From CAYXXN01 sp964469055 (GTDB lineage: Bacteria > Acidobacteriota > Thermoanaerobaculia > Multivoradales > JAHEKO01): DNA of 13,441 bases. The DNA lies in assembly GCA_964469055.1 (NCBI GenBank), contig CAYXXN010000075.1:1-13441 (forward strand), written 5' to 3'. This document shows positions 6,321 to 13,441 of the stretch, in pieces; within the stretch, counting starts at the first letter, position 1, and each line of letters begins with the position of its first letter. Both the position numbers and the translations under genes were made by a program. A model generated the notes under the pieces. The model saw only the letters and a list, made by a program, of their open reading frames with translations. It was not told the DNA's origin and did not search any database.

Positions 6321-7967
6321 GTGCACAGAGCAGTGCGCTGCATCGGGTCGGCCGCGGTGCTCCTGGCCGCGCCGGCCGGCGCCGCAGCGCTCGATCTCGG
6401 GCAGCTCGACTTCCCCAACTCCGGCGCGCCGGCGGCGCAAGAAGCGTTCTTGACCGGCGTCCTCTTGCTCCACAGCTTCGAGTACGACGACGCGGCGACG
6501 GCCTTCCGCGAGGCGCAGGCGATCGACCCCGCCTTCGCCTTGGCCTACTGGGGCGAGGCGATGACCGAGAACCACCCGATCTGGGTGGAGCAGGACCTCG
6601 ACGGGGCGCGCGCCGCCCTCGCCAAGCTCGGAGCCTCGCGCGAGGAGCGTCTCGCCAAGGCCCCGACGGAGCGCGAGCGCGTCTACCTCGAGGCGGTCGA
6701 GATCCTCTACGGGGAAGGGACGAAGGAGGAGCGGGACCTGGCGTACGAGCAGGCGATGGGCCGGTTGTCGGTGGCCCATGCCGAGGACCTCGAAGCCAAG
6801 GCTTTCCACGCCCTGGCGATCCTCGGCACCGCCCAAGGCGAGCGCGACTTCCCCATCTACATGAAAGCAGCGGCGCTGGCCGAGGAAATCTTCGCCGTCA
6901 ACCCGCAGCACCCCGGTGCGGCCCACTACCTGATCCACTCCTACGACGACCCGATCCACGCGCCGCTCGGGCGGCGCGCGGCGCGCGTCTACGCCGAGAT
7001 CGCGCCCGCCGCCACCCACGCCCAGCACATGATCTCCCACATCTTCCTCGCCTTGGGCGATTGGTCGGGCAACGTCGCCGCCAACGAGAAGGCGGTGGCG
7101 GTCTCCGAGGAGCGGCTCCGGCGGCTGGGCCAGCCGCAGCACAAGCGCAGCCACCACGCACTCGACTGGCTGGCCTACGGCTACCTGCAGCAAGGACGTT
7201 GGGCGGTGGCCCGCGAGCGGCTGGAGGCGATGCGCGCCGACCTGACAGCGGCGCCCGAGGTCCCCAACCATCAGTGGTACTACGCTCACATGCGAGCGGC
7301 TTACCTGGTGGAGACCCGGCCCTGGGCCGAGGCGCCGCCGCGCGCTCCCCTCGGGGGCGTGACGATCACCGCCGAGGCGGCCGACCGCTTCGTCGAAGGA
7401 TGGGCGGCGCTCGAGCGCGGCGACCGGCCGGCGGCGGCGGTCGAGACGGCGGCGCTGCGCGCGCGACTGGCGGCGGCCGAGCAGAAGGTCGCCGAGGGGG
7501 CGGGCGGTCACCACACCGACCTCTTCACGGTGAGCCAGCCGCGGGATCTCGACGTGGCGCGGGTCATTCTCGCCGAGCTCGAGGGGCTGACGCTCGAGGC
7601 CGAGGGTGACCTCGCGGGCGCCCTCGCCCGGCTCGCCGAGGCGGCGCGCCTCGAGGACGCGAAGCCCCTCGACTTCGGCCCCCCCGAGGTCGTGAAGCCC
7701 GCTCACGAGCTGCTGGGCGAGGCGTTGCTCGCGGCGGGCCGGCCTGCCGAGGCACGCGCCGAGTTCGCGCGCGCGCTCGAGCTCGCGCCGCGGCGCGCGC
7801 TCGCGCTGCTCGGTCTCGCCCGCTCGGCGGCGGCGGTGGGCGACGAGGCCGCGGCCGCGGCGACCTACCAGGAGCTGGCCGTGATCTGGGCCGGCGCCGA
7901 CCAGGGACTGCCGGCCCTGGCCGAGGTCCGGGCGCGCGCCGCGAGCCCCTTCGCCGGGGCCGACTAG
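6321..7967 (+). CDS. Exported TPR protein with histidine signature (paralog 2)
   Basis: This encodes 548 residues from GTG 6321, preceded by GAGG at 6312-6315 and only 13 bases after the previous stop. GTG 6333 is an alternative start. Residues of about 1-22 form a short signal peptide (SAAVLLAAPAGAAA). The first two thirds align with paralog 1: AFLTGVLLLHSFEYDDAATAF and YWGEAM match its FFDQGMVLAFGFNHAEAERAF and WWGAAW. His197-Pro, His202, His206, His233, His236 and His240 (in HMISHIF) match the His set there almost residue for residue. Its CxxC and N-terminal HHHP are missing. The C-terminal third has clearer TPR units (LLAAGRPAEARAEFARALELAP) and extreme Ala/Arg/Glu content. A tandem duplication followed by divergence is the simplest origin. 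Function is unknown; a scaffold or metal-binding periplasmic protein is inference. Confidence 0.9.
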   Translation: MHRAVRCIGSAAVLLAAPAGAAALDLGQLDFPNSGAPAAQEAFLTGVLLLHSFEYDDAATAFREAQAIDPAFALAYWGEAMTENHPIWVEQDLDGARAALAKLGASREERLAKAPTERERVYLEAVEILYGEGTKEERDLAYEQAMGRLSVAHAEDLEAKAFHALAILGTAQGERDFPIYMKAAALAEEIFAVNPQHPGAAHYLIHSYDDPIHAPLGRRAARVYAEIAPAATHAQHMISHIFLALGDWSGNVAANEKAVAVSEERLRRLGQPQHKRSHHALDWLAYGYLQQGRWAVARERLEAMRADLTAAPEVPNHQWYYAHMRAAYLVETRPWAEAPPRAPLGGVTITAEAADRFVEGWAALERGDRPAAAVETAALRARLAAAEQKVAEGAGGHHTDLFTVSQPRDLDVARVILAELEGLTLEAEGDLAGALARLAEAARLEDAKPLDFGPPEVVKPAHELLGEALLAAGRPAEARAEFARALELAPRRALALLGLARSAAAVGDEAAAAATYQELAVIWAGADQGLPALAEVRARAASPFAGAD

Positions 7968-8013
7968 CCCCTCTCCAGCTTGCCGTGCCTCATGCGACGG
8001 AGGCGCGGCCGGG

Positions 8014-8019
8014 TATGAT
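8014..8019 (+). promoter_or_regulatory. Possible -10 element of the kinase gene
   Basis: TATGAT (5 of 6 to TATAAT) stands in the 91-base gap after paralog 2 and ends 39 bases before GTG 8059. That is nearly the same distance as for the element before 724. No convincing -35 lies 16-18 bases upstream; TTGCCG at 7980-7985 is too far. It suggests the kinase gene has its own transcript. Confidence 0.3.
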
Positions 8020-8058
8020 CGCAAGGCCCCAGGAGGCCGGACTCGAGGGAGGCTGGCC

Positions 8059-10716
8059 GTGAATAGCGCAGTCGTGCGCATCGGTTCGACGCTGGGCCGC
8101 TACAAGATCCAGCAGCAACTCGGGTCCGGCGGCATGGGTGAGGTCTATCTTGCCGACGACCCCACGCTCGGGCGAAGCGTCGCCCTGAAGATCCTTCCCG
8201 CCGACCTTGCGACCGATCCCGACCGCCGGGCTCGTTTCGAGAGCGAAGCCCGGGCGCTCGCCGCCCTCAATCATCCGAACATCGTCACGATCCATTCGAT
8301 CGAACACGAGAACGACGTGCACTTCATCACCATGGAGTACGTCGCCGGGAAGACGTTGGCGAGCTTGATTCCGTCGAGGGGGATGCCGATCCGACAGTTC
8401 CTCGAGATCACCCTTCCCTTGGTGGAGGCCGTGAGCGCCGCGCATCAGCAGAGGGTCACTCACCGCGACCTCAAACCCGACAACGTCATGCTGGGTGACG
8501 AAGGTCGGGTCAAAGTGCTGGATTTCGGTCTGGCCAAGCCGATGCCGGGATTAGGCGACGACACGATGGAGACGGCCTACGCGCTGCGCAGCGCGAAGAC
8601 CGGCGTCGGCCAGATCGTCGGGACCGCCGCCTACATGTCGCCGGAGCAAGCCGAGGGCAAGCCGGTCGACAACCGCTCGGACGTCTTCTCGCTCGGCATC
8701 ATGTTCCATGAGATGGTCACCGGGCAGCGACCGTTCGTTGGCGACACGCACGCGTCGATCGTCTCCTCGATCCTCAGAGACTCGCCGCCGCCGATCACCG
8801 ACGTCCATCCGGCGCACCCCGTCGGCTTGGCGAAGATCGTCAAACGCTGCCTGGCGAAAGACCCATCGCGCCGTTATCAGACGGCGCTCGATCTCAGAAA
8901 CGCGCTGGAGGAACTGAAAGAGGAACTCGACTCGGGAGCTCCCGTTGCCGTTGCTGCCAGACCGCCGCCGCGGAAGAGGTCACCCCTGTTGGCAGGGACG
9001 ATCGGGTTGACCGTCGTCGTGTTGGCGGCTGTCGTCTACTGGCTGCGACCGAGCCCCGAAGGGGGGGCCCGCTCCGAAGCGGTCGGCGAGGTCGCCTTCA
9101 GTCAGCTGACGTACGCGCCGGGCCCGGAGCTGTTCCCGAGCCTTTCGCCCGATGGCCGGATGATCGTCTATGCGAGCGGGACCGGCGTCGATCTGGATAT
9201 CTACTCGCAGCGAGTCGCCGGCCAGAACCCCATCAATCTGACACCGGACTCGCCGGTCGATGATTCTCAGCCAGCGTTCGGGCCCGATGGAGAGCACATT
9301 GCCTTCCGCTCCGAGCGCGACGGTGGCGGCATTTTCGTCATGGGCGCCACGGGCGAGTCGGTGAGGCGGCTGCTCGACTTCGGATACCACCCAGCGTGGT
9401 CACCCGACGGACGCCAGATTCTCTACGTCACGCAGAGCGTGGGCGATCCTGCGCTGCGCTTCACGACGAGCGAGCTGTGGGTCGTGACGATCGCTACGGG
9501 CGAGAGACGTCTGCTCACCGAAGGCGATGCGGTGCAGCCGAGCTGGTCTCCGAACGGGTACCGGATCGCGTACTGGGGACGGAACGCCAGCTCGCCGGCG
9601 GGCGATATTTGGACGCTTTCCGCCGCCGGCGGCGAACCGGTGGCCGTGACGTCGGAGCCTGCGCTCGATTGGAATCCCGTCTGGGCACCCGACGGTCGAC
9701 ACCTGTATTTCTCGAGCAATCGCGGCGGTAGCATGAGCTTGTGGCGGGTGGCCATCGACGAACGGTCTGGCAAGACGCTCGGTCGCGCCGAGCCGCTGAC
9801 CACCGGCGGGGGAGCGGCGAGCCAGCACATCACGGTCTCCAAGGACGGCCGACGCATCGCCTATGTGTCGCAGGTGGAGACGACGAACCTCCAAAAGGTC
9901 ACCTTCGACCCGGCGGCCGGAACCACTCAGGGGGCGGTGGAATCGATCACGCGAGGTTCTCGAACCGTCGCCCAACCCGATGCCTCGCCCGATGGGCAGC
10001 TCCTCGCCTTCAACTCAGCGGGACGACAGGAAGACATCTGGGTCGTCCAGACCGACGGCAACGGCCTGGGCCAGTTGACCGACGACGCGTTCAAGGATCG
10101 CGCCGCTCGCTGGTCGCCGGATGGACGACGCATCGCGTTCTATTCCGATCGTACGGGGCAGCTCGAGATCTGGGCGATCAACCGCGATGGCAGCGGTCTG
10201 CAGCAGCTCACGCGGAGTCCGGGCGCCCACTACCCGGTCTGGTCCCCGGATGGCGCCCTGATGGCCTACTCCACGCATTCGCCCAACGGGGCCTTTCTCT
10301 TCGCGACCGGCAAGCCGTGGAACGAGCAGAGATCCCAGCCGTTGCCGACGATGCCCGACGCAGCGGAGACATTCGAGATCTGGTCGTGGTCGCCGGATGG
10401 CCGCCGTCTCGCCGGGCAGAAGCATCTGGCCGATCTGTCGCACGTCGGGATCGGAGTCCACGAAATCGGCTCGCAGCGGATCGAATGGCTCACCGACTTC
10501 GGCGAGTGGCCGGTCTGGATGAACGACAGCCGGCGGCTGCTGTTTTCGCATCAGGGGAAGCTGTTCATGACGGACAGCGTGTCAGGGGAGCCTCGGGAGA
10601 TCATGGCGCTGCCCCAGAAGAGCCTCGGCAGCGTCGGCTTGTCCGCGGACAATCGGACGATCTATTTGACCTCCATGGCGGCCGAAGCCGACGTGTGGAT
10701 GATCACGGCGGAGTGA
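8059..10716 (+). CDS. Membrane Ser/Thr protein kinase with PD40/TolB-like propeller sensor
   Basis: This encodes 885 residues from GTG 8059, with GGGAGG at 8047-8052 six bases upstream. Residues of about 14-285 are a complete Hanks-type kinase: Gly-loop GSGGMGEVY (22-30), Lys44, HRDLKPDN with catalytic Asp137, Asp155-Phe-Gly, and VGTAAYMSPEQ closing a rather long activation segment. All key residues are present, so it should be active. A basic, Pro-rich linker (301-309) leads to one membrane helix at about 310-329. The remaining 550 or so residues hold about twelve repeats of the type PxWSPDGRRIAFxS, as in TolB/PD40 beta-propellers, ending DVWMITAE. The propeller would lie outside the cytoplasm and could bind a ligand, peptide or wall component. 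Kinases of this design are numerous in acidobacteria. It lacks PASTA domains. Its substrate is unknown. Its tail overlaps the convergent reductase gene. Confidence 0.95.
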   Translation: MNSAVVRIGSTLGRYKIQQQLGSGGMGEVYLADDPTLGRSVALKILPADLATDPDRRARFESEARALAALNHPNIVTIHSIEHENDVHFITMEYVAGKTLASLIPSRGMPIRQFLEITLPLVEAVSAAHQQRVTHRDLKPDNVMLGDEGRVKVLDFGLAKPMPGLGDDTMETAYALRSAKTGVGQIVGTAAYMSPEQAEGKPVDNRSDVFSLGIMFHEMVTGQRPFVGDTHASIVSSILRDSPPPITDVHPAHPVGLAKIVKRCLAKDPSRRYQTALDLRNALEELKEELDSGAPVAVAARPPPRKRSPLLAGTIGLTVVVLAAVVYWLRPSPEGGARSEAVGEVAFSQLTYAPGPELFPSLSPDGRMIVYASGTGVDLDIYSQRVAGQNPINLTPDSPVDDSQPAFGPDGEHIAFRSERDGGGIFVMGATGESVRRLLDFGYHPAWSPDGRQILYVTQSVGDPALRFTTSELWVVTIATGERRLLTEGDAVQPSWSPNGYRIAYWGRNASSPAGDIWTLSAAGGEPVAVTSEPALDWNPVWAPDGRHLYFSSNRGGSMSLWRVAIDERSGKTLGRAEPLTTGGGAASQHITVSKDGRRIAYVSQVETTNLQKVTFDPAAGTTQGAVESITRGSRTVAQPDASPDGQLLAFNSAGRQEDIWVVQTDGNGLGQLTDDAFKDRAARWSPDGRRIAFYSDRTGQLEIWAINRDGSGLQQLTRSPGAHYPVWSPDGALMAYSTHSPNGAFLFATGKPWNEQRSQPLPTMPDAAETFEIWSWSPDGRRLAGQKHLADLSHVGIGVHEIGSQRIEWLTDFGEWPVWMNDSRRLLFSHQGKLFMTDSVSGEPREIMALPQKSLGSVGLSADNRTIYLTSMAAEADVWMITAE

Positions 10717-11662
10717 CGCGGGCGCTCGCGGCCAAGGTCTTGCCTCTCGCTGTGGCCTCCTGCGGCAGCAGCGCCGCGTAGAGCACGTCGAAGACCGGCG
10801 TCGGCACCCCGACGGCGCGGCCGAAGCGGACGACGGCGCCGGCCTGCGCCTCGAGCTCCGAGGGGCGGCCGGCGATGACGTCGCGCTGCATCGATGTCGT
10901 GCCCTCGGCGGGCAGGTTGTCGAAGAAGACAAGGCACTTCTCGACTGTCTCCTCGCGCACCGGGATGCCGAGGCCGCGAGCCACCGACCAGGTCTCGCGC
11001 ATGGCGCTGGCCAAGAGCGCTCGGCTCTCCGGCACGGCGCGGATCTCGCCGGTCGTGGCCCGCGTCACCGCGCCGACGGCACTGGTGGCGGCGATGAAGA
11101 CCAGCTTCTCCCACATCGCGCCGCGCACCGAGGGCGGGACCTCGGCGGCGACACCGGCCGCTGCAAAGACGGCGCGCAGGGCCTCGACCCGCGCGCTCGG
11201 CCGGTCGTCGAGCTCGCCGAAGACGACGGTCGGTTCGACCCCTACATGTTCGACGACGCCGGGTGAGGTGACCTTGGCGATGATCCGGCACATGCCGCCC
11301 AGGACCCGCTCGGGTCCGAGCACGGCGCCGAGCTCGTCCGGGGCCTCGACGCCGTTGGTCAGCGGCAGCGCGAAGCCGTCGGCCGCGAGGAGACGCGAGA
11401 GGAGGCGTCCCCCTTCCGTCACCTGCCAGGCCTTGGTGCAGACCAGCGCGCCGTCGAAGGGCGCCAGGGAATCGCTCCCGTCGCTGGCCGCAACCGGCGT
11501 CACCGTGAAGTCGCCGGCCGGGCTCTTGACTTGGAGGCCCCGCGCGCGCAGCGCCGCGAGCGTCGCGCCGCGGGCGAGGAAGGTGACGTCGGCTCCTGCC
11601 TTGGCCAGCCGGGCGCCGAAGTAGCCGCCGACGGCGCCGGCGCCGAGCACCGCGAGGCGCAC
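10703..11662 (-). CDS. PanE/ApbA-type 2-dehydropantoate 2-reductase-like protein
   Basis: This encodes 319 residues from GTG 11662, chosen because the Rossmann motif starts at once (VRLAVLGAGAVGGYFG). The frame is open further upstream, but that part lies inside the HAD gene. In known PanE, the enzyme reduces ketopantoate with NADPH in pantothenate synthesis. Visible features are the GAGAVGG loop (7-13), Lys77 in TKAW, Asn103 in LTNG, Lys186 in MWEKL as the probable catalytic Lys, and GRPSELEAQAG with the conserved Glu. The C-terminal block TTSMQRDV and GVPTPVFDVLYALL-type sequence is typical. Two Asn that contact pantoate in E. coli PanE (180, 184) align by eye with Ile190 and Ser194, so the substrate may be another 2-keto acid. 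It starts one base after the HAD stop and is surely co-transcribed. Its last 14 bases overlap the kinase gene end. Confidence 0.9.
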   Translation of the reverse strand: MRLAVLGAGAVGGYFGARLAKAGADVTFLARGATLAALRARGLQVKSPAGDFTVTPVAASDGSDSLAPFDGALVCTKAWQVTEGGRLLSRLLAADGFALPLTNGVEAPDELGAVLGPERVLGGMCRIIAKVTSPGVVEHVGVEPTVVFGELDDRPSARVEALRAVFAAAGVAAEVPPSVRGAMWEKLVFIAATSAVGAVTRATTGEIRAVPESRALLASAMRETWSVARGLGIPVREETVEKCLVFFDNLPAEGTTSMQRDVIAGRPSELEAQAGAVVRFGRAVGVPTPVFDVLYAALLPQEATARGKTLAASARVTPP

Positions 11663-11663
11663 G

Positions 11664-12356
11664 CTAGAACCCCGCCAGCCGGGCGAGCGTCGCCAGGTCC
11701 GGCACCTCGAGGTCGGGCACTGCACTGGCCACAGGCGTGGCGCCGGTGCCGGGCCGGTCGCCGCGGCGGTTGACCCAGACCGTGGCGAAGCCGAGCGGCT
11801 GGGCGGCGGCGACGTCGTGGAAGAGGCTCTGCGCGACGTGCAGGATGCGGGCGACGGGCAGGGCGCTCACCCGCTCGATCTCCAGGAAGTGTCCGAGCGC
11901 CGGCTTGTAGGAGCCCACTTGCTCGGCGGTGACCACCCAGTCGAAGGGCACGCCCAGCCGCTCTGCGGTGCCGGCGAAGAGGTCGTCATCGACGTTCGAG
12001 AGGACGGCGAGACGGTAGCGACGCCGGAGGCGCGCCAAGGCCTCCACTGTGTCCGCGAACGGCGGCCAGGAAGGCACCGAGGCGGCGAGACTCGCGCGCT
12101 CGGCCGGTGTAGGTTCAAAGCCGAGCTCGGCGCCGAGGCCGTCGACGACCGCGGCGAGCACCTCGGCGTAGCGACGGTAGGGGCCGGCCTCGGCCGCCGT
12201 CTCGAGCCTCGCGTAGCGGGCGAGCAGCGCCTCGTCATCCTCGGCGAGGCCGTGGGCTGCGAGCAGAGGGCGCAGGGCCTCGAGGATGCCGCGCTCCCAG
12301 TCGACGAGCGTGCCGTAGCAGTCGAAGGTCAAGAGCTCGAAGCGCGAGAGATCCAC
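11664..12356 (-). CDS. HAD-superfamily hydrolase, haloacid dehalogenase type II-like
   Basis: This encodes 230 residues from GTG 12356 and is a soluble subfamily I HAD enzyme. Motif I is FDCYGTLVDW with nucleophile Asp12; motif II is LSNVDDD with Ser120-Asn121; motif III is SYKPA with Lys151; motif IV is HVAQSLFHDVAAAQ (from His173, Asp181), followed by WVNRRG. A helical cap lies between motifs I and II. The Asp12-x-Tyr-Gly-Thr motif and SN pair are those annotated as 2-haloacid dehalogenases, but many members are phosphatases of unknown substrate, so the dehalogenase name should not be taken literally. The start is ten bases after the PhzF-like stop and the stop is one base before the reductase start. 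This three-gene run implies a shared small-molecule task that I cannot name. Confidence 0.92.
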   Translation of the reverse strand: MDLSRFELLTFDCYGTLVDWERGILEALRPLLAAHGLAEDDEALLARYARLETAAEAGPYRRYAEVLAAVVDGLGAELGFEPTPAERASLAASVPSWPPFADTVEALARLRRRYRLAVLSNVDDDLFAGTAERLGVPFDWVVTAEQVGSYKPALGHFLEIERVSALPVARILHVAQSLFHDVAAAQPLGFATVWVNRRGDRPGTGATPVASAVPDLEVPDLATLARLAGF

Positions 12357-12366
12357 CCCGCCGCCC

Positions 12367-13155
12367 CTACCCCGCTAGCAGCTCGCCCTTCAGGACCAGC
12401 GCCGCCTGGCCGCCGAGGACGACGCGGTCGCCCATGACGTGCACCCGCACGCGGCCGCCGCGCGCCGAGGCCTGGTAGCCCACGAGCTCGGTGCGGCCGA
12501 GGCGCTCGCTCCAGAACGGGCCCAGGCAACAGTGGGCGGCGCCGGTCACCGGATCCTCGTCGATGCCGACCTTGGGCGCGAAGTAGCGAGAGACGAAATC
12601 GGCCTCGGTCGACTCCGCGAGCGAGGTGACGATGACCCCCTGGGCGTCGAGGCGCGCCAAAGCCGGGAAGTCCGGGGTCAAGGCGCGCAGGTCGGTCTCG
12701 CGGTCGAGGAGCACCAAGAGGTCGGCGCGGTTGCGACCGACGTAGCGGGGCTTGACCCCGAGGGCCTCGGCGAGGCCCTCGGGCTCCGGCGCCGCCTGCG
12801 CCGGCAGGGCCGGCAGGTCGATGGCGATGATCTTGCCGGCGCGGCGGGCCGTGAGCATGCCGCTCAGGGTGTGGAAGCGGATCGTCTGGCCGACCGCGGC
12901 GCGCCGCGTCTCCCAGGCGACATGCGCCGAGGCGAGAGTGGCGTGGCCGCAGAGGTCGACCTCGACTGTGGGGGTGAACCAGCGCAGATCGAAGCCGTCC
13001 CGCCCCGGCCAGAAGAAGGCCGTCTCGGAGAGGTTCATCTCCGCGGCCACCGCCTGCATCCACTCGGCGGGGCGCGCCGTGGCCAGCGGCACGACGGCGG
13101 CCGGATTGCCCTGGAACGGCCGCTCGGCGAAAGCATCGACGAGGAAGATCTCCAT
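12367..13155 (-). CDS. PhzF-family isomerase-like protein
   Basis: This encodes 262 residues from ATG 13155. The frame extends to a TTG at 13191, but MEIFLVDAF is the usual family start and AGGA lies eight bases before the ATG. Family marks are DAFAERPFQGNPAAV (7-21), Glu44 in MNLSETAFF (the general acid/base Glu of PhzF, Glu45 there), FTPTVEVDLCGHATLASAH (60-78) and DEDPVTGAAHCCLG near the C-terminus. The fold is two diaminopimelate-epimerase-like halves. PhzF itself isomerises dihydro-hydroxyanthranilate in phenazine synthesis, but no other phenazine gene is visible here. This is better seen as a YddE-like housekeeping relative of unknown substrate. It is probably first in the run with the HAD and reductase genes, and diverges from the gene at 13243. 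Confidence 0.93.
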   Translation of the reverse strand: MEIFLVDAFAERPFQGNPAAVVPLATARPAEWMQAVAAEMNLSETAFFWPGRDGFDLRWFTPTVEVDLCGHATLASAHVAWETRRAAVGQTIRFHTLSGMLTARRAGKIIAIDLPALPAQAAPEPEGLAEALGVKPRYVGRNRADLLVLLDRETDLRALTPDFPALARLDAQGVIVTSLAESTEADFVSRYFAPKVGIDEDPVTGAAHCCLGPFWSERLGRTELVGYQASARGGRVRVHVMGDRVVLGGQAALVLKGELLAG

Positions 13156-13242
13156 GGTGGGGGTCCTGGGATCCGGTGGCGAGTCTAACAAGCGCCGGTC
13201 GCCCGATCCGTTACCATCGCGACAGCCCCATCCCCGCCGGCC
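13156..13242. promoter_or_regulatory. Divergent intergenic region, 87 bases
   Basis: This gap must hold promoters in both directions. On the plus strand, TACCAT at 13212-13217 is a weak -10 candidate ending 25 bases before ATG 13243. On the minus strand, TAGACT (13187 to 13182) is a weak -10 candidate 26 bases before ATG 13155. No good -35 element was seen for either, and no operator-like palindrome was noticed. Confidence 0.3.
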
Positions 13243-13441
13243 ATGCCGTTGCCGCTCGCCGTACCGCTCGTCGCGCTGGCGCTCGCCGCCGGGCCGCCGG
13301 CGAGGGCCGACCGGCCGGCTCGCGCCCCGCGCCCGGCCGCCCCCACGGGGCTCGAGTGCGTGATCTTCGAGTGGGCCGTGCCGCCGGGGATCTGGACCTG
13401 CTCGGGAGTCTGCCAGGGCGATCCCGTGGGTCAGCTCATGA
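13243..13441 (+). CDS. Putative exported protein, 3'-truncated by the window edge
   Basis: ATG 13243 opens a frame with no stop in the remaining 66 codons. The N-terminus (MPLPLAVPLVALALAAG then PPARAD) looks like a signal peptide with cleavage near residues 22-25. It is followed by an Arg/Pro/Ala linker and then LECVIFEWAVPPGIWTCSGVCQGD with three Cys, which would suit a disulfide-bonded exported domain. Third codon positions are strongly G/C, as in neighbouring genes, and the gene diverges from the PhzF-like gene after 87 bases. No clear Shine-Dalgarno was found. I do not recognise the family. Other frames here are shadows with Arg-rich translations. Confidence 0.5.
   Translation, partial: MPLPLAVPLVALALAAGPPARADRPARAPRPAAPTGLECVIFEWAVPPGIWTCSGVCQGDPVGQLM

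Noticed and set aside
4909..6453. 514-residue plus-strand frame inside the first TPR gene
   Set aside because: It is a frame shadow: Arg/Gly/Pro-rich, no start signal, and it crosses the stop and start of the two real genes.
7956..7971. Hairpin GGGGC, six-base loop, GCCCC around the second TPR stop
   Set aside because: The stem is only five base pairs and no T-run follows, so a Rho-independent terminator is not supported.
5787..8081. 764-residue open frame on the minus strand across both TPR genes
   Set aside because: Both TPR genes have signal peptides, good starts and family motifs. The antisense translation has long Arg/Pro/Gly stretches and no recognisable domain.
11664..12356. Dedicated organohalide degradation gene
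   Set aside because: The HAD motifs fit the type II dehalogenase annotation, but this annotation covers many phosphatases, and nothing nearby suggests haloacid use.
12367..13155. Phenazine biosynthesis locus
   Set aside because: Only a PhzF-family gene is present. The family is widespread outside phenazine producers and no other phz gene is visible.

Overview
The window is strongly GC-rich chromosomal DNA from a Gram-negative-type bacterium, most likely an acidobacterium or a relative. This assignment is inference. It rests on a Ser/Thr kinase fused to a long PD40/TolB-like propeller, an exported TPR-protein pair, and exported proteins ending in an FESGDT-type tail, all features I associate with Acidobacteriota-like genomes. 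No rRNA, tRNA, CRISPR array, transposase or phage gene was seen.

Left part, plus strand. The 3' end of an unrecognised gene (2-376) is followed by a gap of about 350 bases holding a doubtful 20-codon signal-peptide-like ORF and a likely promoter. Four genes for exported proteins then follow: a large secreted protein of unknown function (724-2385), a KP-43-like subtilisin protease (2479-4644), and two paralogous TPR proteins (4655-6307 and 6321-7967). The first two share an almost identical 19-residue C-terminal tail, also nearly identical as DNA. A G-quadruplex-type tract lies between them. The protease and first TPR gene are joined by a Shine-Dalgarno sequence overlapping the stop codon. The TPR proteins share an unusual spaced-histidine signature.

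Middle, plus strand. A gene with its own probable promoter (8059-10716) encodes a membrane Ser/Thr kinase with about a dozen propeller repeats on the far side of the membrane. It may sense something outside the cytoplasm, though nothing in the sequence ties it to the exported proteins beyond position.

Right part, minus strand. A compact run, read right to left, encodes a PhzF-family protein, a HAD-family hydrolase and a PanE/ApbA-type reductase (13155 down to 10703), with gaps of 10 and 1 bases. The last gene overlaps the kinase gene tail to tail by 14 bases. A divergent plus-strand gene for a putative exported protein starts at 13243 and leaves the window.

The best candidates for something undescribed are the shared C-terminal tail, which looks like a sorting or anchoring tag without the usual membrane helix, and the histidine signature of the TPR pair.
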